The notes under the pieces are model-generated. The model searched no databases and was not told the DNA's origin. It was given only the letters and a program-made list of their open reading frames with translations. Below, in pieces: positions 44,825 through 54,335 of a stretch of 64,000 nt of DNA (position 1 is the stretch's first letter; every line of letters starts with the position of its first letter). The position numbers and the translations under genes were made by a program. The stretch is taken from assembly GCF_004000785.1 (NCBI RefSeq), contig NZ_BILX01000021.1, forward strand, positions 36,588 through 100,587. Direction: 5' to 3'. The stretch is from Paenibacillus ehimensis NBRC 15659 (GTDB taxonomy: Bacteria; Bacillota; Bacilli; Paenibacillales; NBRC-103111).

Positions 44825-45791
44825 GATTTCCCTCCTGGATCGTGGTGAACCGACCGATTTGTCTGAATTTGTTATAGCGGTCTTCTATTAATTCATTCTC
44901 TGTCATCTTGAGCAGTTCCTGCAAGTGGGTCCACAACATTTGCTTGATCGATTCCGCCTGCACGGCAACATCCCGATGGGCGCCGCCCTTCGGTTCGGGA
45001 ATGATCGCATCGATAACGCCGAGCTTCAAAATTTCGTCCGCCGTAATCTTCATTGCTTCGGCCGCTTCCATCGATTTTGAAGCGTCTTTATATAAAATCG
45101 AGGCTGCGCCTTCCGGGCTGATGACCGAATAAATCGCATTCTCCAGCATAAATACGCGGTTGCCTACGCCAAGCGCCAAAGCGCCTCCGCTGCCGCCTTC
45201 GCCAATAACGACGCATAAGATCGGCACCCGCAAGGACGCCATTTCCATCAGGTTCCGGGCGATGGCTTCCCCTTGGCCTCTCTCTTCCGCCGCATTGCCG
45301 GGATAAGCGCCTTTGGTGTCGATGAACGTGATGATCGGACGCTTGAACTTGTCCGCCTGCTTCATAAAGCGCAGCGCTTTGCGGAAGCCTTCCGGATGCG
45401 GGCTGCCGAAGTGACGCGCAATGTTGTCCTTCGTGTCTTTCCCTTTCTGGTGGCCGACCACCGTCACCGGAATGCCGTTAAAGCGCGCGATGCCCCCCAC
45501 AATGGCCAGGTCGTCGCCAAATAAACGGTCCCCGTGCAGCTCGATGAAATCGGTGAACAAATGCTGAATGTAGTCGAGCGTTGTCGGGCGCTGCGGATGA
45601 CGGGCAACCTGCATTTTTTGCCGGGTCGTCATGCCGGCATACAACTCCGTTTCGAGCCGCTCCAGCCGCTGCTCCAAGCGCTTGATCTCCTCGGAGAAAT
45701 CGATCTGCTTGTCCGCTCCGAACCTCCGCAGCTCGTCGATTTTGGCGCGAAGCTCGACTAGCGGCTGCTCAAAAGGCATTTCACTAGCCAT
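44817..45791 (-). CDS. accA: Acetyl-CoA carboxylase carboxyltransferase alpha subunit
   Basis: This 324-residue subunit pairs with AccD to transfer carboxyl from carboxybiotin to acetyl-CoA. It has an N-terminal coiled segment, then [36 protein letters not shown] and [17 protein letters not shown]. It overlaps accD upstream and pyk downstream by 8 nt each, so the three are translationally coupled. In many Bacillales pfkA sits between accA and pyk; here it does not. Confidence 0.96.
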   Translation of the reverse strand: MASEMPFEQPLVELRAKIDELRRFGADKQIDFSEEIKRLEQRLERLETELYAGMTTRQKMQVARHPQRPTTLDYIQHLFTDFIELHGDRLFGDDLAIVGGIARFNGIPVTVVGHQKGKDTKDNIARHFGSPHPEGFRKALRFMKQADKFKRPIITFIDTKGAYPGNAAEERGQGEAIARNLMEMASLRVPILCVVIGEGGSGGALALGVGNRVFMLENAIYSVISPEGAASILYKDASKSMEAAEAMKITADEILKLGVIDAIIPEPKGGAHRDVAVQAESIKQMLWTHLQELLKMTENELIEDRYNKFRQIGRFTTIQEGNHA

Positions 45792-46707
45792 TAACGATTT
45801 CCTCCTTTACCGCATGCATGCTGAGAAGACGGGTCAGCGTACTGCGCATTTCTTTGCGGTGCGAGACCAAGTCCACTTGTCCATGCTTCAGGTTGAATTC
45901 CGCCGTCTGGAAGCCTGGCGGCAGCTTGATTTTCATCGTCTGCTCGATGACGCGGCCGCCGGTAAAACCGAACGCCGCTCCCGGCTCGGCAATAATGTAG
46001 TCTCCGAGCATCGCGAAGCTCGCGCTTACGCCGCCGAAGGTCGGGTCGGTAATCACGGAAATGTACAGGCCGCCCTGCTCGTTCAGCTTGGCGAGCGCCG
46101 CGCTCGTCTTTGCCATCTGCATCAGGCTGAGAATGCTTTCCTGCATCCGCGCGCCGCCCGATGTGGAGAAAATGATCATCGGCCGTTTCGTCCGGATTGC
46201 CTGCTCGATCGCATTCGTCACCTTTTCGCCGACTACCGATCCGAGCGAGCCGCCCATAAAGTCAAAGCTCATCACCGCCACGACAACCGGATACCCTCCG
46301 ATTGTGCCTTCGCCTGTAATGACGGCGTCCTGCATGCCGGTAGCTTCGACGGCTTTGTTGTACTTGGCTATGTAATCGGGGAATTCGAGCGGGTCCTCGG
46401 ATGCCATCTCGCCGTCATACTCCACAAAGCGGCCTTCATCCATCGTCATCTGGATGCGCTCTACGGCGTTCAGCTTGTAGTGGTAATCGCAGGCCGTGCA
46501 CACTTTCAAGTTCTTGTCCAGCTCTTTGTTATACTGGATCGTCCCGCATTTGGGGCACTTGTTCATCAGGCCTTCCGGGATTTCGCGCTTCGGACGCTCC
46601 TCGGGAACGTCGATAGCTCCGTCCATCACCCGGTTCGGAGCCGTCCTGTCCACGGAAGGAACCGTGGCATATTTTCTTTTTTTCTGAAACAAGTCTTTAA
46701 ATTGCAC
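45784..46707 (-). CDS. accD: Acetyl-CoA carboxylase carboxyltransferase beta subunit
   Basis: This 307-residue subunit has the zinc ribbon C-P-K-C ... C-T-A-C (about residues 51-73) and the crotonase-fold core with GASMQ-equivalent [22 protein letters not shown] (in part [12 protein letters not shown]). A 32-bp spacer separates it from the 63-residue gene upstream. It forms the AccA2D2 carboxyltransferase. Start at 46707 follows GAGGTG. Confidence 0.96.
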   Translation of the reverse strand: MQFKDLFQKKRKYATVPSVDRTAPNRVMDGAIDVPEERPKREIPEGLMNKCPKCGTIQYNKELDKNLKVCTACDYHYKLNAVERIQMTMDEGRFVEYDGEMASEDPLEFPDYIAKYNKAVEATGMQDAVITGEGTIGGYPVVVAVMSFDFMGGSLGSVVGEKVTNAIEQAIRTKRPMIIFSTSGGARMQESILSLMQMAKTSAALAKLNEQGGLYISVITDPTFGGVSASFAMLGDYIIAEPGAAFGFTGGRVIEQTMKIKLPPGFQTAEFNLKHGQVDLVSHRKEMRSTLTRLLSMHAVKEEIVNG

Positions 46708-46739
46708 AATTACACCTCGCTTGCGGTATTGGGACTTGT

Positions 46740-46931
46740 TTAGGATCTATGCAAAATGGAGTTCAGCACTTCCTGAACCTCTTCCAATTCGCCTTCGGGA
46801 ACGACGATTTCAAACTGGTTTTTGGTCATGTTGATAGCGCGGACTTGAACTAGGAAGCCTTCTTCCGTAAGTCTTTGCTTGATTCTTTCAGCGATTTTAG
46901 CGGTCGGAGCGATATAGATAACCGTCCACAT
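46740..46931 (-). CDS. Small conserved protein upstream of accD, unknown function
   Basis: This 63-residue protein (MWTVIYIAPTAKIAERIKQ...) has a beta-alpha-beta-beta-alpha pattern like a ferredoxin or ACT-type half domain and ends in an acidic helix (PEGELEEVQEVLNSIL). There are no cysteines and no signal. The ATG at 46931 has GGGAGG 10 nt upstream. I recall similar proteins at this place in Paenibacillus genomes, sometimes mislabelled glutamate decarboxylase, which its size rules out. It is the first gene of the accD-accA-pyk operon. Confidence 0.7.
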   Translation of the reverse strand: MWTVIYIAPTAKIAERIKQRLTEEGFLVQVRAINMTKNQFEIVVPEGELEEVQEVLNSILHRS

Positions 46932-47065
46932 GAAAAAAGACCTCCCGAACATAATGCAATAATGATATCATAAGTGCACTTTTTCCCGCAACCGAAGACG
47001 GTATGCCGGAGGGGAGGTCCTTATTCCGAAAATGTACGCCGCTTTGGCAAATCTCGACATCAGGT

Positions 47066-47554
47066 TTACGGCAATAGGCCGTCCGTCTCGTCCTGATGCT
47101 TGTGCGCGATCCGGGCTGAAGCCGCAGCCGCCAGCCCCGCCACCAGATCGTCCAAAAAAACGTGGATGCGCTTCGGGTGGTCGTTCAGCTCGCGGATGAT
47201 GCCCGGCTTCTTCTTGTCCAAATAACCGAAGCTCGTCAGCCCGACCATGCCGTATACGTGAACGATGCCGAGCGCCAAGGTCTCATCCACGCCGTACAGG
47301 GGCGCGTCCGACTCCATCAGTCCCTGCAGCGGTTCGGGCAGCCCCTTCCGTTCGGCCAGCTCGTCCAGCGCGATTCCGGTATAAAGAACGTATTGGACCT
47401 CGCGCTTTTGGAGAACCGTCATCACGCTCTCGATGCACGCCTCCGCGGACAGCTCGGGATTATAGGGAAGCTGTAGCTCGCGCACAATGTCCGCAATGCG
47501 TTCGACGGTTACCCCGCGCTTCTTCAAACATTCGACAATCGGTTGGCAGGACAT
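47066..47554 (-). CDS. PgpA/YutG-family protein (phosphatidylglycerophosphatase A-like)
   Basis: This 162-residue protein has the PgpA-family motif DETLALGIVHVYGMVGLTSFGYLDKKKPG and the closing HVFLDDLVAGLAAA. The family includes lipid phosphatases that make phosphatidylglycerol, but the Bacillus YutG branch lacks the multiple TM segments and its role is less certain. Here hydrophobicity is modest, so a soluble enzyme is likely. Start has GGAGGAGG. It lies downstream of dnaE with only a weak hairpin between. Confidence 0.75.
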   Translation of the reverse strand: MSCQPIVECLKKRGVTVERIADIVRELQLPYNPELSAEACIESVMTVLQKREVQYVLYTGIALDELAERKGLPEPLQGLMESDAPLYGVDETLALGIVHVYGMVGLTSFGYLDKKKPGIIRELNDHPKRIHVFLDDLVAGLAAAASARIAHKHQDETDGLLP

Positions 47555-47597
47555 AAAAACAACGCCTCCTCCGGTTCCATTCGTAACTCGTGCAAAC

Positions 47598-47619
47598 CGG
47601 CGAGTCTCACGTCTCGCCG
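47598..47619 (-). terminator. Weak hairpin between dnaE and pgpA-like gene
   Basis: Perfect stem CGGCGAG/CTCGCCG but only GTTTGC after it on the minus strand, so termination is uncertain. Confidence 0.4.
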
Positions 47620-47660
47620 ACTGGGTGCGGGTTATTAAATGTATGCGGGGGAGGCGCGAT

Positions 47661-50600
47661 TTATTTCACTTTTACACTCTCTTTGCCGAGCAGCTCCTCA
47701 ATGCGGGCGAACAGCTCCGGGGACGGCTTCACCTTGTATTGATCGCTTAAGCCGAGCGTTTTCTGGGTCCGTTCGTAGTACAGTACGACCGGCAGCGGGC
47801 CGCCATGCCCGGCGATCAGCCGCTTGAGCGATTCCAGCACCGCCGGCTGCTCGCGCTGCGGGGAGATGCGCATGTAAACGCGCTGACCCGTCGTTGCAGC
47901 GCGGGAACCGCGGGCGGCAGCTTCAGCGGCCCGTGCAGGCGGGTCCGCAGCCCTGCGCGCCGCCCCGCCCGGCGAGGGCCCGGACGCTTGACCCGCCGCC
48001 GGGGACCGGCTTCGCGACTCGCGCGCAGTCTCCGCCGAAGCTGTGCCGCGGGGCGTGAACCCGGAAGCGCGCCGCTGACCGCTCCGCGAGGAGCCCGGCG
48101 GGAGCGGGGCCGGCTTGACCGCCTTCTGCTCCAGATTTGGATCGTCCAGCGCAATAAGCTGATCGGCCAGCAGCTTGTAATCTTCGTCCCCGAGCTGAAG
48201 CTTGGCGACGACGAGCACGGGCTTGCCCTTCTGTACCAGCGGTGCGTACTTTTTCCACGTTTCCGGGAACAGCACGACCTCCGCCTTGCCGACACGGTCC
48301 TCCAGCTCCATGAACGCCATCGGCTGGCCTTTTTTCGTGACGATCGTCTTGTTGGAAATGACCAGACCGGCAACCATGACGTCGCTGCCGTCCGGATACT
48401 CCTGAAGCCGGGACAGCAGGTCCGTATCCAGCTTCTGCAGCACCGCATCGTAATCGTCGAGCGGGCTGCCCGAAATGTACAAGCCAAGCAGCTCCCGCTC
48501 AAGCTCCAGTTTTTGCGTCAGCGTGAACGGAGGAATCTCGGGATATTCGACCTCCCAGCTGACCTCCTCCGTGAAGCCGTCGAGCACAAGCTGCAGATCC
48601 TCGCGGTCCTTGCGCCACTTGACCGCCGCATCGACGGCGTCCTCCAGCATCGCGAGCTGCTGGGACCGGTGGCCCGGCAGCGAATCGAGCGCGCCGCCTT
48701 GAATCAGCGACTCCATCACGCGCTTGTTGCAGACGCGAAGATCGACGCGCCGGCAGAAATCGATCAAGCTGGCATAGGGCCCCGTGCGGCGCTCTGCGAT
48801 GATCGATTCGATCGCGTGCGTTCCGACGTTCTTGATCGCCGCGAGGCCGAAGCGAATCGCGCCGCCGTTCTCCGCCGCTACCGGCGTAAACAGAAAGCCG
48901 CTTTCATTCACGTCGGGCGGGAGCACGGCGATGCCCATGCGGCGGCATTCGTCGGCATACTCCGCGATTTTATGGTGGCTGCCCGTCACGGCGGTCAGCA
49001 TCGACGCCATGAACGGCACGGGGTAATGGGCCTTCAGATACGCCGTCTGGAACGCCAGCACGCCATAAGCCGTCGCATGCGCCCGCGGGTAGCCGTAGTC
49101 GGCGAAGCGGACGATCATATCGTATACCCGGTTCGCCTCGGCTTCGCTGTAGCCCTGGCCTAGGCTCCCTTTCACGAAGTGATCGCGCTCCTTGTCCAGC
49201 ACTTCCCGCTTTTTCTTGCTGACTGCCCGGCGCAGCAGATCCGCTTCACCGAGGCTGAAGCCGGCCATCTTCGAAGCGATCTGCATGATCTGCTCCTGAT
49301 AAATGATGATCCCGCACGTGTCCCGAAGAATCGGCTCCAGCGCTTCATGCGGGTATTCCACCGGCTGCTGCCCGTGCTTGCAGGCGATATATTTCGGGAT
49401 GAACTCCATCGGGCCCGGCCGGTAAAGCGCGAGCACCGAGATGATGTCTTCGAAGTTCGACGGCCGCAGCTCCTTCAGCACGCGGCGCATCCCCGCCGAC
49501 TCCAGCTGGAAAACGCCCGTCGTATCGCCCCGGCTGAGCAGCTCGTACGTCGCCGGATCCTCGGGCGGCACCTTCGTCCAATCCAAGGGCGCCCCCGTCT
49601 GCTCGCAAATCCATTCCAGCGTGCGCTCGATGATCGACAGCGTCCGCAGTCCGAGAAAGTCCATCTTCAGCAGGCCGATCGCTTCCAGATGCTCCATCGT
49701 ATACTGCGTCAGCGCCGTCTGCTCTGTTCCTTCCTGCAGCGGCACGTACTGCGTCAGCGGCTCGCGCGAAATGACGACACCTGCGGCGTGGGTGGAGGCA
49801 TGGCGCGGCATCCCCTCCACCTTCATCGCCATCTCCAGCAGCTCCGCCGTCTTCGGCTGCTTCGCGGCGAGCGCCTTCAGGTCGGGGCTTGCGCGCAGCG
49901 CCTCCTCCAGCGTCATGCCAAGCTGATGCGGGATCAGCTTCGCGGCGCGGTCCACCTCGCCGTAAGGCATGTTCAGCACCCGGCCGACGTCGCGCACCGC
50001 CCCTTTGGCAGCCATCGTTCCGAAGGTGATAATCTGCGCCACCCGGTCCCGGCCGTACTTGCGCACGACATAGTCGATCACCTCGTCGCGCCGGAGGTCG
50101 CTGAAGTCGATATCGATATCGGGCATCGATACCCGCTCGGGGTTCAAAAACCGCTCGAACAACAGGTTGTAGCGGATCGGGTCCACATCGGTGATGCGCA
50201 GCACATAAGCGACGAGGCTCCCCGCCGACGATCCCCGTCCGGGTCCGGTCGCGATCCCCTGCTCGTGGGCGAAGCGGATGAAGTCCCATACGATCAGAAA
50301 ATAATCCGAATACCCCATCCGCTCGATGACGGACAGCTCGTAATGCAGCCGCTCCTCCAGCTTGCCGCGCCACTCGGCGTCGTTCCATTCCGCAGCCGCG
50401 CCGTACCGCTGCTCAAGGCCCTGCCGACAAAGCTGAGCGAGATACGTTCCGGCCGTCATCCCATCGGGAATCGGGGCGAACTCCGGCAAAATCGACTGCC
50501 CGAATTCGAGCTCAAGGTCGCATCGCCGGGCTATTTCCAGCGTATTGGCGAGCGCCTCCGGCGCATGGGCGAACAGCTCTCCCATCTCCTCCGGGCTTTT

Positions 50601-51332
50601 CAAATAAAGCTGCGACGTATGAAACCGAAGCCGCGCTTCGTCATCGACCGTTTTGCCCGTTCCTATGCAAATGAGAATGTCCTGAACCGCATGGTCCGGT
50701 TCGTAAACGTAATGCACGTCGTTGGTCGCGACCAGCGGAATGCCGGTGTCGCGGGTAAGCCGGAGCATGTCCTGCATCACTTTCTTTTGCTCCGTCAGGC
50801 CGTGGTCCTGCAGCTCCAGAAAAAAGTCGTCTCCGAAGATCGCCCGGTAACGCAGCGCCGCCGCCTTCGCATCGTCATATCGCCCGTGCAGCAGATGCTG
50901 CGACACCTCGCTGCCAAGGCACGAGCTGGTGCAGATGAGCCCTTCCGCATAACGCTCCAGATGCTCCAGATCGATCCGCGGCTTATAGTGATACCCTTCC
51001 AAATGTCCGATGGAGCACAGCTTCATCAGATTTTGATAGCCGGTTTTATTTTTGGCGAGCAGAAGCAGGTGATAGATCGGCTGCTCCTGACGGCTGCCTT
51101 TTTGCCGGATGGAGCCGGAAGTGAAATAAACCTCGCACCCGATAATCGGCTTGATCCCCCGCTGCTTGCACGCTTTATAAAAAGGAATGGCGCCGTACAT
51201 CACACCGTGATCCGTCAGCGCCAGCGCCTTCATGCCGAGCTCGGCCGCACGGCCGACCAAATCGTCGATGCGCGCGGCACCGTCGAGCAGACTGTATTCG
51301 CTGTGCACATGCAAATGTACGAAATCGCCCAT
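47661..51332 (-). CDS. dnaE: DNA polymerase III alpha subunit (DnaE)
   Basis: This 1223-residue replicative polymerase has an N-terminal PHP domain (HLHVHSEYSLLDGA, ALTDHGVMYG), the palm aspartates in PDIDIDFSDLRRDEVI, ATGPGRGSSAGSLVAYVL, finger segments with SYPRAHATAYG-type motifs, and an OB fold near 990-1065. In Firmicutes DnaE extends primers and PolC does the bulk synthesis. The ATG at 51332 has GGGAGG 8 nt upstream; an earlier in-frame ATG at 51368 has none. A 77-residue Ala/Arg/Pro/Ser/Gly linker (nt 47886-48116) lies between the OB fold and a conserved C-terminal domain and is unusual in composition. Confidence 0.95.
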   Translation of the reverse strand: MGDFVHLHVHSEYSLLDGAARIDDLVGRAAELGMKALALTDHGVMYGAIPFYKACKQRGIKPIIGCEVYFTSGSIRQKGSRQEQPIYHLLLLAKNKTGYQNLMKLCSIGHLEGYHYKPRIDLEHLERYAEGLICTSSCLGSEVSQHLLHGRYDDAKAAALRYRAIFGDDFFLELQDHGLTEQKKVMQDMLRLTRDTGIPLVATNDVHYVYEPDHAVQDILICIGTGKTVDDEARLRFHTSQLYLKSPEEMGELFAHAPEALANTLEIARRCDLELEFGQSILPEFAPIPDGMTAGTYLAQLCRQGLEQRYGAAAEWNDAEWRGKLEERLHYELSVIERMGYSDYFLIVWDFIRFAHEQGIATGPGRGSSAGSLVAYVLRITDVDPIRYNLLFERFLNPERVSMPDIDIDFSDLRRDEVIDYVVRKYGRDRVAQIITFGTMAAKGAVRDVGRVLNMPYGEVDRAAKLIPHQLGMTLEEALRASPDLKALAAKQPKTAELLEMAMKVEGMPRHASTHAAGVVISREPLTQYVPLQEGTEQTALTQYTMEHLEAIGLLKMDFLGLRTLSIIERTLEWICEQTGAPLDWTKVPPEDPATYELLSRGDTTGVFQLESAGMRRVLKELRPSNFEDIISVLALYRPGPMEFIPKYIACKHGQQPVEYPHEALEPILRDTCGIIIYQEQIMQIASKMAGFSLGEADLLRRAVSKKKREVLDKERDHFVKGSLGQGYSEAEANRVYDMIVRFADYGYPRAHATAYGVLAFQTAYLKAHYPVPFMASMLTAVTGSHHKIAEYADECRRMGIAVLPPDVNESGFLFTPVAAENGGAIRFGLAAIKNVGTHAIESIIAERRTGPYASLIDFCRRVDLRVCNKRVMESLIQGGALDSLPGHRSQQLAMLEDAVDAAVKWRKDREDLQLVLDGFTEEVSWEVEYPEIPPFTLTQKLELERELLGLYISGSPLDDYDAVLQKLDTDLLSRLQEYPDGSDVMVAGLVISNKTIVTKKGQPMAFMELEDRVGKAEVVLFPETWKKYAPLVQKGKPVLVVAKLQLGDEDYKLLADQLIALDDPNLEQKAVKPAPLPPGSSRSGQRRASGFTPRGTASAETARESRSRSPAAGQASGPSPGGAARRAADPPARAAEAAARGSRAATTGQRVYMRISPQREQPAVLESLKRLIAGHGGPLPVVLYYERTQKTLGLSDQYKVKPSPELFARIEELLGKESVKVK

Positions 51333-51474
51333 CCGGGCCGCCTCCCTGCGTTTGAAATATTTATCCATAGTTTAGCATAATGCGAACAAGTGTGCCATAT
51401 ATATTAGTAAGGCGAAGTCGGCCAAGCCCCGAACGGCTGGGAACGGCTCAACAGTCCGGAAAGGATGAGGAACG

Positions 51475-51807
51475 ATGTCTCCATTTGTATCCAGATGCTT
51501 TCTTGATTTCTTCGTGGCGTTCGGAGTCGTGCTCGGGGGGACGATGCTGGCCGGCATTAGCGCCGTATTGACGCTCGAACCGCCCGTGTACCGAATGACG
51601 AGCGTCGCGGAGCAGATCAAAGTATGGGCGATCGTCGCCGCCATCGGCGGAACGATCGATCCGATCCGCGCGATTGAGACGCATTTTATCGAGGGACACA
51701 TCTCCCCGGCGATCAAACAAATCCTGTACATCGTCTGCGCCTTCGTCGGCGCGCATATGGGCTCGACCCTGATCCAGTGGATCTGCAAAGGAGGGAGCGA
51801 GGGGTGA
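51475..51807 (+). CDS. ytrH: Sporulation protein YtrH
   Basis: This 110-residue membrane protein has three hydrophobic segments (about 8-30, 45-62, 80-100), one holding VAAIGGTIDPIRAIETHF. It sits divergent from dnaE and upstream of ytrI, the Bacillus arrangement. YtrH and YtrI are known sigma-E-dependent proteins needed for full sporulation. AGGATGAGG precedes the ATG. I could not pick out a convincing sigma-E promoter in the 142 bp before it. Confidence 0.85.
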   Translation: MSPFVSRCFLDFFVAFGVVLGGTMLAGISAVLTLEPPVYRMTSVAEQIKVWAIVAAIGGTIDPIRAIETHFIEGHISPAIKQILYIVCAFVGAHMGSTLIQWICKGGSEG

Positions 51808-52313
51808 AGGCGCCCGCTTCCGGTTCGTCCGGCGGTTTTTTGCGCGCGGCGGGCCTTCTTGTCGCCGGGATGGTCATCGGCGCCGCCCTGTTTCTGAGCG
51901 TGTACAATCAACGCTTGAATATGATGATCGAGCAGAACCGGGAGCTGCTCTCCGCCAAGGTGGACCTGGAGGTCAAAATCGCCGATTTGACCAAAACGAA
52001 AAACCAGCAGACGACGATCAATCTCCTGAACATTTATATCGAGCCCGGAGAGCACACGACGCTCGACAAGGTGACGGAAAGCGAGCTGAAGCGCCGCATT
52101 CACGGCGACTTGAAAAAAATCGTCGTCGGCCGCAAAATATCCGATTTTGCCGCGATGCCCGACGTTTACGAGCAAATTTTGACGGAAAAGCCTTTTGTCG
52201 GCGTGCTGGATAAGGATTATGTCGTGCAGGCCGTCAAATGGATCGTGCTAACGCAAACGGAGCTTAAGGTATGGGTTACGGTCAAGGAGTGGAAGCGCAT
52301 CCCGCTCTCGTAA
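51804..52313 (+). CDS. ytrI: Sporulation membrane protein YtrI
   Basis: This 169-residue protein has one N-terminal TM segment (about 15-37), a coiled stretch (NQRLNMMIEQNRELLSAKVDLEVKIADLTKTK in part: VDLEVKIADLTKTK), and a soluble extracytoplasmic domain. The GTG at 51804 overlaps the ytrH stop (GTGA) and has AAAGGAGGG upstream. Its place after ytrH matches Bacillus, where both proteins localise to the forespore-engulfing membranes. Confidence 0.85.
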   Translation: MKAPASGSSGGFLRAAGLLVAGMVIGAALFLSVYNQRLNMMIEQNRELLSAKVDLEVKIADLTKTKNQQTTINLLNIYIEPGEHTTLDKVTESELKRRIHGDLKKIVVGRKISDFAAMPDVYEQILTEKPFVGVLDKDYVVQAVKWIVLTQTELKVWVTVKEWKRIPLS

Positions 52314-52391
52314 TCTTCCTCAGCCGGTTGATTTCCCGGGCGGAAATCGCTAAAGTGGAAGCAGAACCCGTACATAAGGATGTGCCGCAAG

Positions 52392-52679
52392 ATGCAAACC
52401 ATTCAATGGACGCTCAGCGTACTGATCGTCATCTTCCTCGTATTGTCGTTATATTTCAGCTTTCGTTACCGCCGGGAAGCGGAACCGAAGCAGCGCGGCC
52501 TATACTCGGCACGGATGAACATCTGCATGGGACTAATGCTTGTCGTGATCGCCGTATCCCAGCTGTTCTTCTTCGAAGATTCGGCAACCCGCCGCATCTT
52601 CGGAACCGTCTGCCTGCTGCTCGGCTTGTTCAATCTGTTTGCGGGCATCCGCAATCACAATCTGTTCAGCCGGAAATAA
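52392..52679 (+). CDS. ytpI: YtpI-like small membrane protein
   Basis: This 95-residue protein has three TM segments and a short basic loop (FRYRREAEPKQRGLYSARMN) matching the YtpI family, whose function is unknown. The ATG at 52392 has AAGGATG 11 nt upstream; an ATG at 52380 sits inside that site. It follows ytrI by 78 bp and faces ytoI across a terminator. In Bacillus nrnA lies in this interval; here there is no room for it. Confidence 0.75.
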   Translation: MQTIQWTLSVLIVIFLVLSLYFSFRYRREAEPKQRGLYSARMNICMGLMLVVIAVSQLFFFEDSATRRIFGTVCLLLGLFNLFAGIRNHNLFSRK

Positions 52680-52762
52680 ACCGGCAGCGCCCCGCTCCCG
52701 CATAAAACGCTCCGGACGGCACCGGAGGACGATGTCCTTCCGGCCGAACGCCCAAGCCTGCC

Positions 52763-52814
52763 AAGCCCGTGAAGCCGATTCACACCGGCCGTATATTCAC
52801 GGGCTTAATCGGCT
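52763..52814. terminator. Bidirectional hairpin between ytpI and ytoI
   Basis: An 11-bp stem AAGCCCGTGAA (52763-52773) with TTCACGGGCTT (52796-52806) overlaps a second complementary pair AGCCGATT (52773-52780) with AATCGGCT (52807-52814). The two can alternate or form a pseudoknot. T tracts are short. Confidence 0.55.
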
Positions 52815-52839
52815 TCGCAGCCCCTTGTTCCCGCTCCCT

Positions 52840-54186
52840 CTAAGGCTCGAATACTTGCGCCGTCAGCATCGCCTTGGCCACCAAAGCGCCGTCGAGATGC
52901 ATCTCGACATCGATTTTGCCGAATTTGCGGCTCACCTCAATGATGCGGGGACGAATTTCCACCGCGCTGTCGATCTGCACCGGCTTGATAAAATACGAAG
53001 CCATATTGTCGAGCACAAGATCGCCCTTCTTGACGTCCTGCACCGCGTGATAAGCGGCCTGCGTCATCAGCACCGTCAGCACGCCTTCGGAGACGGTGCC
53101 GAGCCGGTTCGTCATCTGCGGGGTAATGGTCCCGCGGAAGACGGCAAGCCCGTCCTTATCCTTCTCCTCGCAGAAGCCCGACCAGATCAAATCCTCGAAC
53201 GTCTCCCCGTGCTGCGGCTGACGCTGAATATGCTGCATCGCCTTCAGCACGTCCTTGCGGCTGATAACGCCGGTCAGCTTGCGGCTCATGTCGATGATCG
53301 GCAGCAGCTCGATGCCCTCCCATACCATCAGATGGGCCGCCGCCGCCACCGACGTGTTGGCGCTTGCCGTAACCGGTCCCCGGGTCATCCGCTTGTCGAT
53401 CGTCTGGTCCGGCTCGGCGCCGATCAAATCCTTCGACGTAATCATGCCGATGACGCGGTTCCATTCGTCCACCACCGGAAAACGGCTGTGCCCGGTTTCC
53501 TCATGCAGCCGCTGCCAGTCTTTCAGCGTATGGTGCGTCTTCAGCGCGTACACCTGCATCGATTGCGGGACGATGTCTTCGATCAATAAAATTTTCTTCT
53601 TGATCAGCCGGTCGTAAATCGCCCGGTTGATCAAGGATGCGACCGTGAACGTATCGTAGCTGCTGGAAATGATGGGAAGCTCCAGCCGGTCGGCAAGCTC
53701 CTTGACCTCCTCGCTCGTTCCAAAGCCGCCCGTAATCAGCACGCCTGCCCCTTGCTCCAGCGCGCCCAAATGCGCCGTGCTCCGGTTACCGACGATCAGC
53801 AGGCTGCCCGGATCGATATAGCGCATCATCGCATCCTGCTCCATCGCGCCGATGACGAACTTGTTCAAGGTCTTGTCCAAGCCCGCCATGCCGCCAAGCA
53901 CTTCGCCGTCGACCATATTGACGACTTCCGCGAACGTCAGCTTATCCATCTGGTCGCGCAGCTTTTTCTCGACGCGGACCGTGCCGACCCGCTCCTTCGT
54001 CGCCACAAGTCCGATCGCATCCGCCTCCTTGATCGCGCGGTAAGCCGTCCCTTCGCTGACACCCAGCATCTCGGCAATTTTGCGGACGGAGATTTTACTG
54101 CCGATTTTCAAGCTCTCGATATATTTCAAGATTTGTTCGTGCTTGGTTGCGGCTTCCTGCACGTTGGTCGTTTCGGTTTCACTCAT
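52840..54186 (-). CDS. ytoI: YtoI-type regulator: HTH, DRTGG, two CBS domains and hotdog domain
   Basis: This 448-residue protein has an N-terminal winged helix (about 18-60, ISVRKIAEMLGVSEGTAYRAIKEAD in part), a DRTGG domain (about 70-180), two CBS domains (about 190-305, RFPVVDEWNRVIGMITSKDL and ELLPIIDMSRKLTGVISRKDVL in part) and a C-terminal acyl-CoA thioesterase-like hotdog domain (about 330-448). The mix suggests a nucleotide- and acyl-CoA-sensing regulator, but its role is not established. The ATG at 54186 follows GGTGAG; TTG or GTG readings extend it by 4 residues. Confidence 0.85.
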   Translation of the reverse strand: MSETETTNVQEAATKHEQILKYIESLKIGSKISVRKIAEMLGVSEGTAYRAIKEADAIGLVATKERVGTVRVEKKLRDQMDKLTFAEVVNMVDGEVLGGMAGLDKTLNKFVIGAMEQDAMMRYIDPGSLLIVGNRSTAHLGALEQGAGVLITGGFGTSEEVKELADRLELPIISSSYDTFTVASLINRAIYDRLIKKKILLIEDIVPQSMQVYALKTHHTLKDWQRLHEETGHSRFPVVDEWNRVIGMITSKDLIGAEPDQTIDKRMTRGPVTASANTSVAAAAHLMVWEGIELLPIIDMSRKLTGVISRKDVLKAMQHIQRQPQHGETFEDLIWSGFCEEKDKDGLAVFRGTITPQMTNRLGTVSEGVLTVLMTQAAYHAVQDVKKGDLVLDNMASYFIKPVQIDSAVEIRPRIIEVSRKFGKIDVEMHLDGALVAKAMLTAQVFEP

Positions 54187-54335
54187 CTGTCTCACCAATC
54201 CATTCTAATACTGTATCACTCTGTACTATATATTATCATTTTTTTTGCGCGAAAAAAACTGCGCTCAGGACTAGAAAATCAGCCCGTCAGCATACAATGA
54301 ATTAGGCGGAACCCCATAGGAGGTGTGGAATCCAT

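Noticed and set aside
49179..51380. 733-codon open frame antisense to dnaE
   Set aside because: Arg/His/Gln-rich shadow frame; dnaE motifs are unambiguous on the minus strand.
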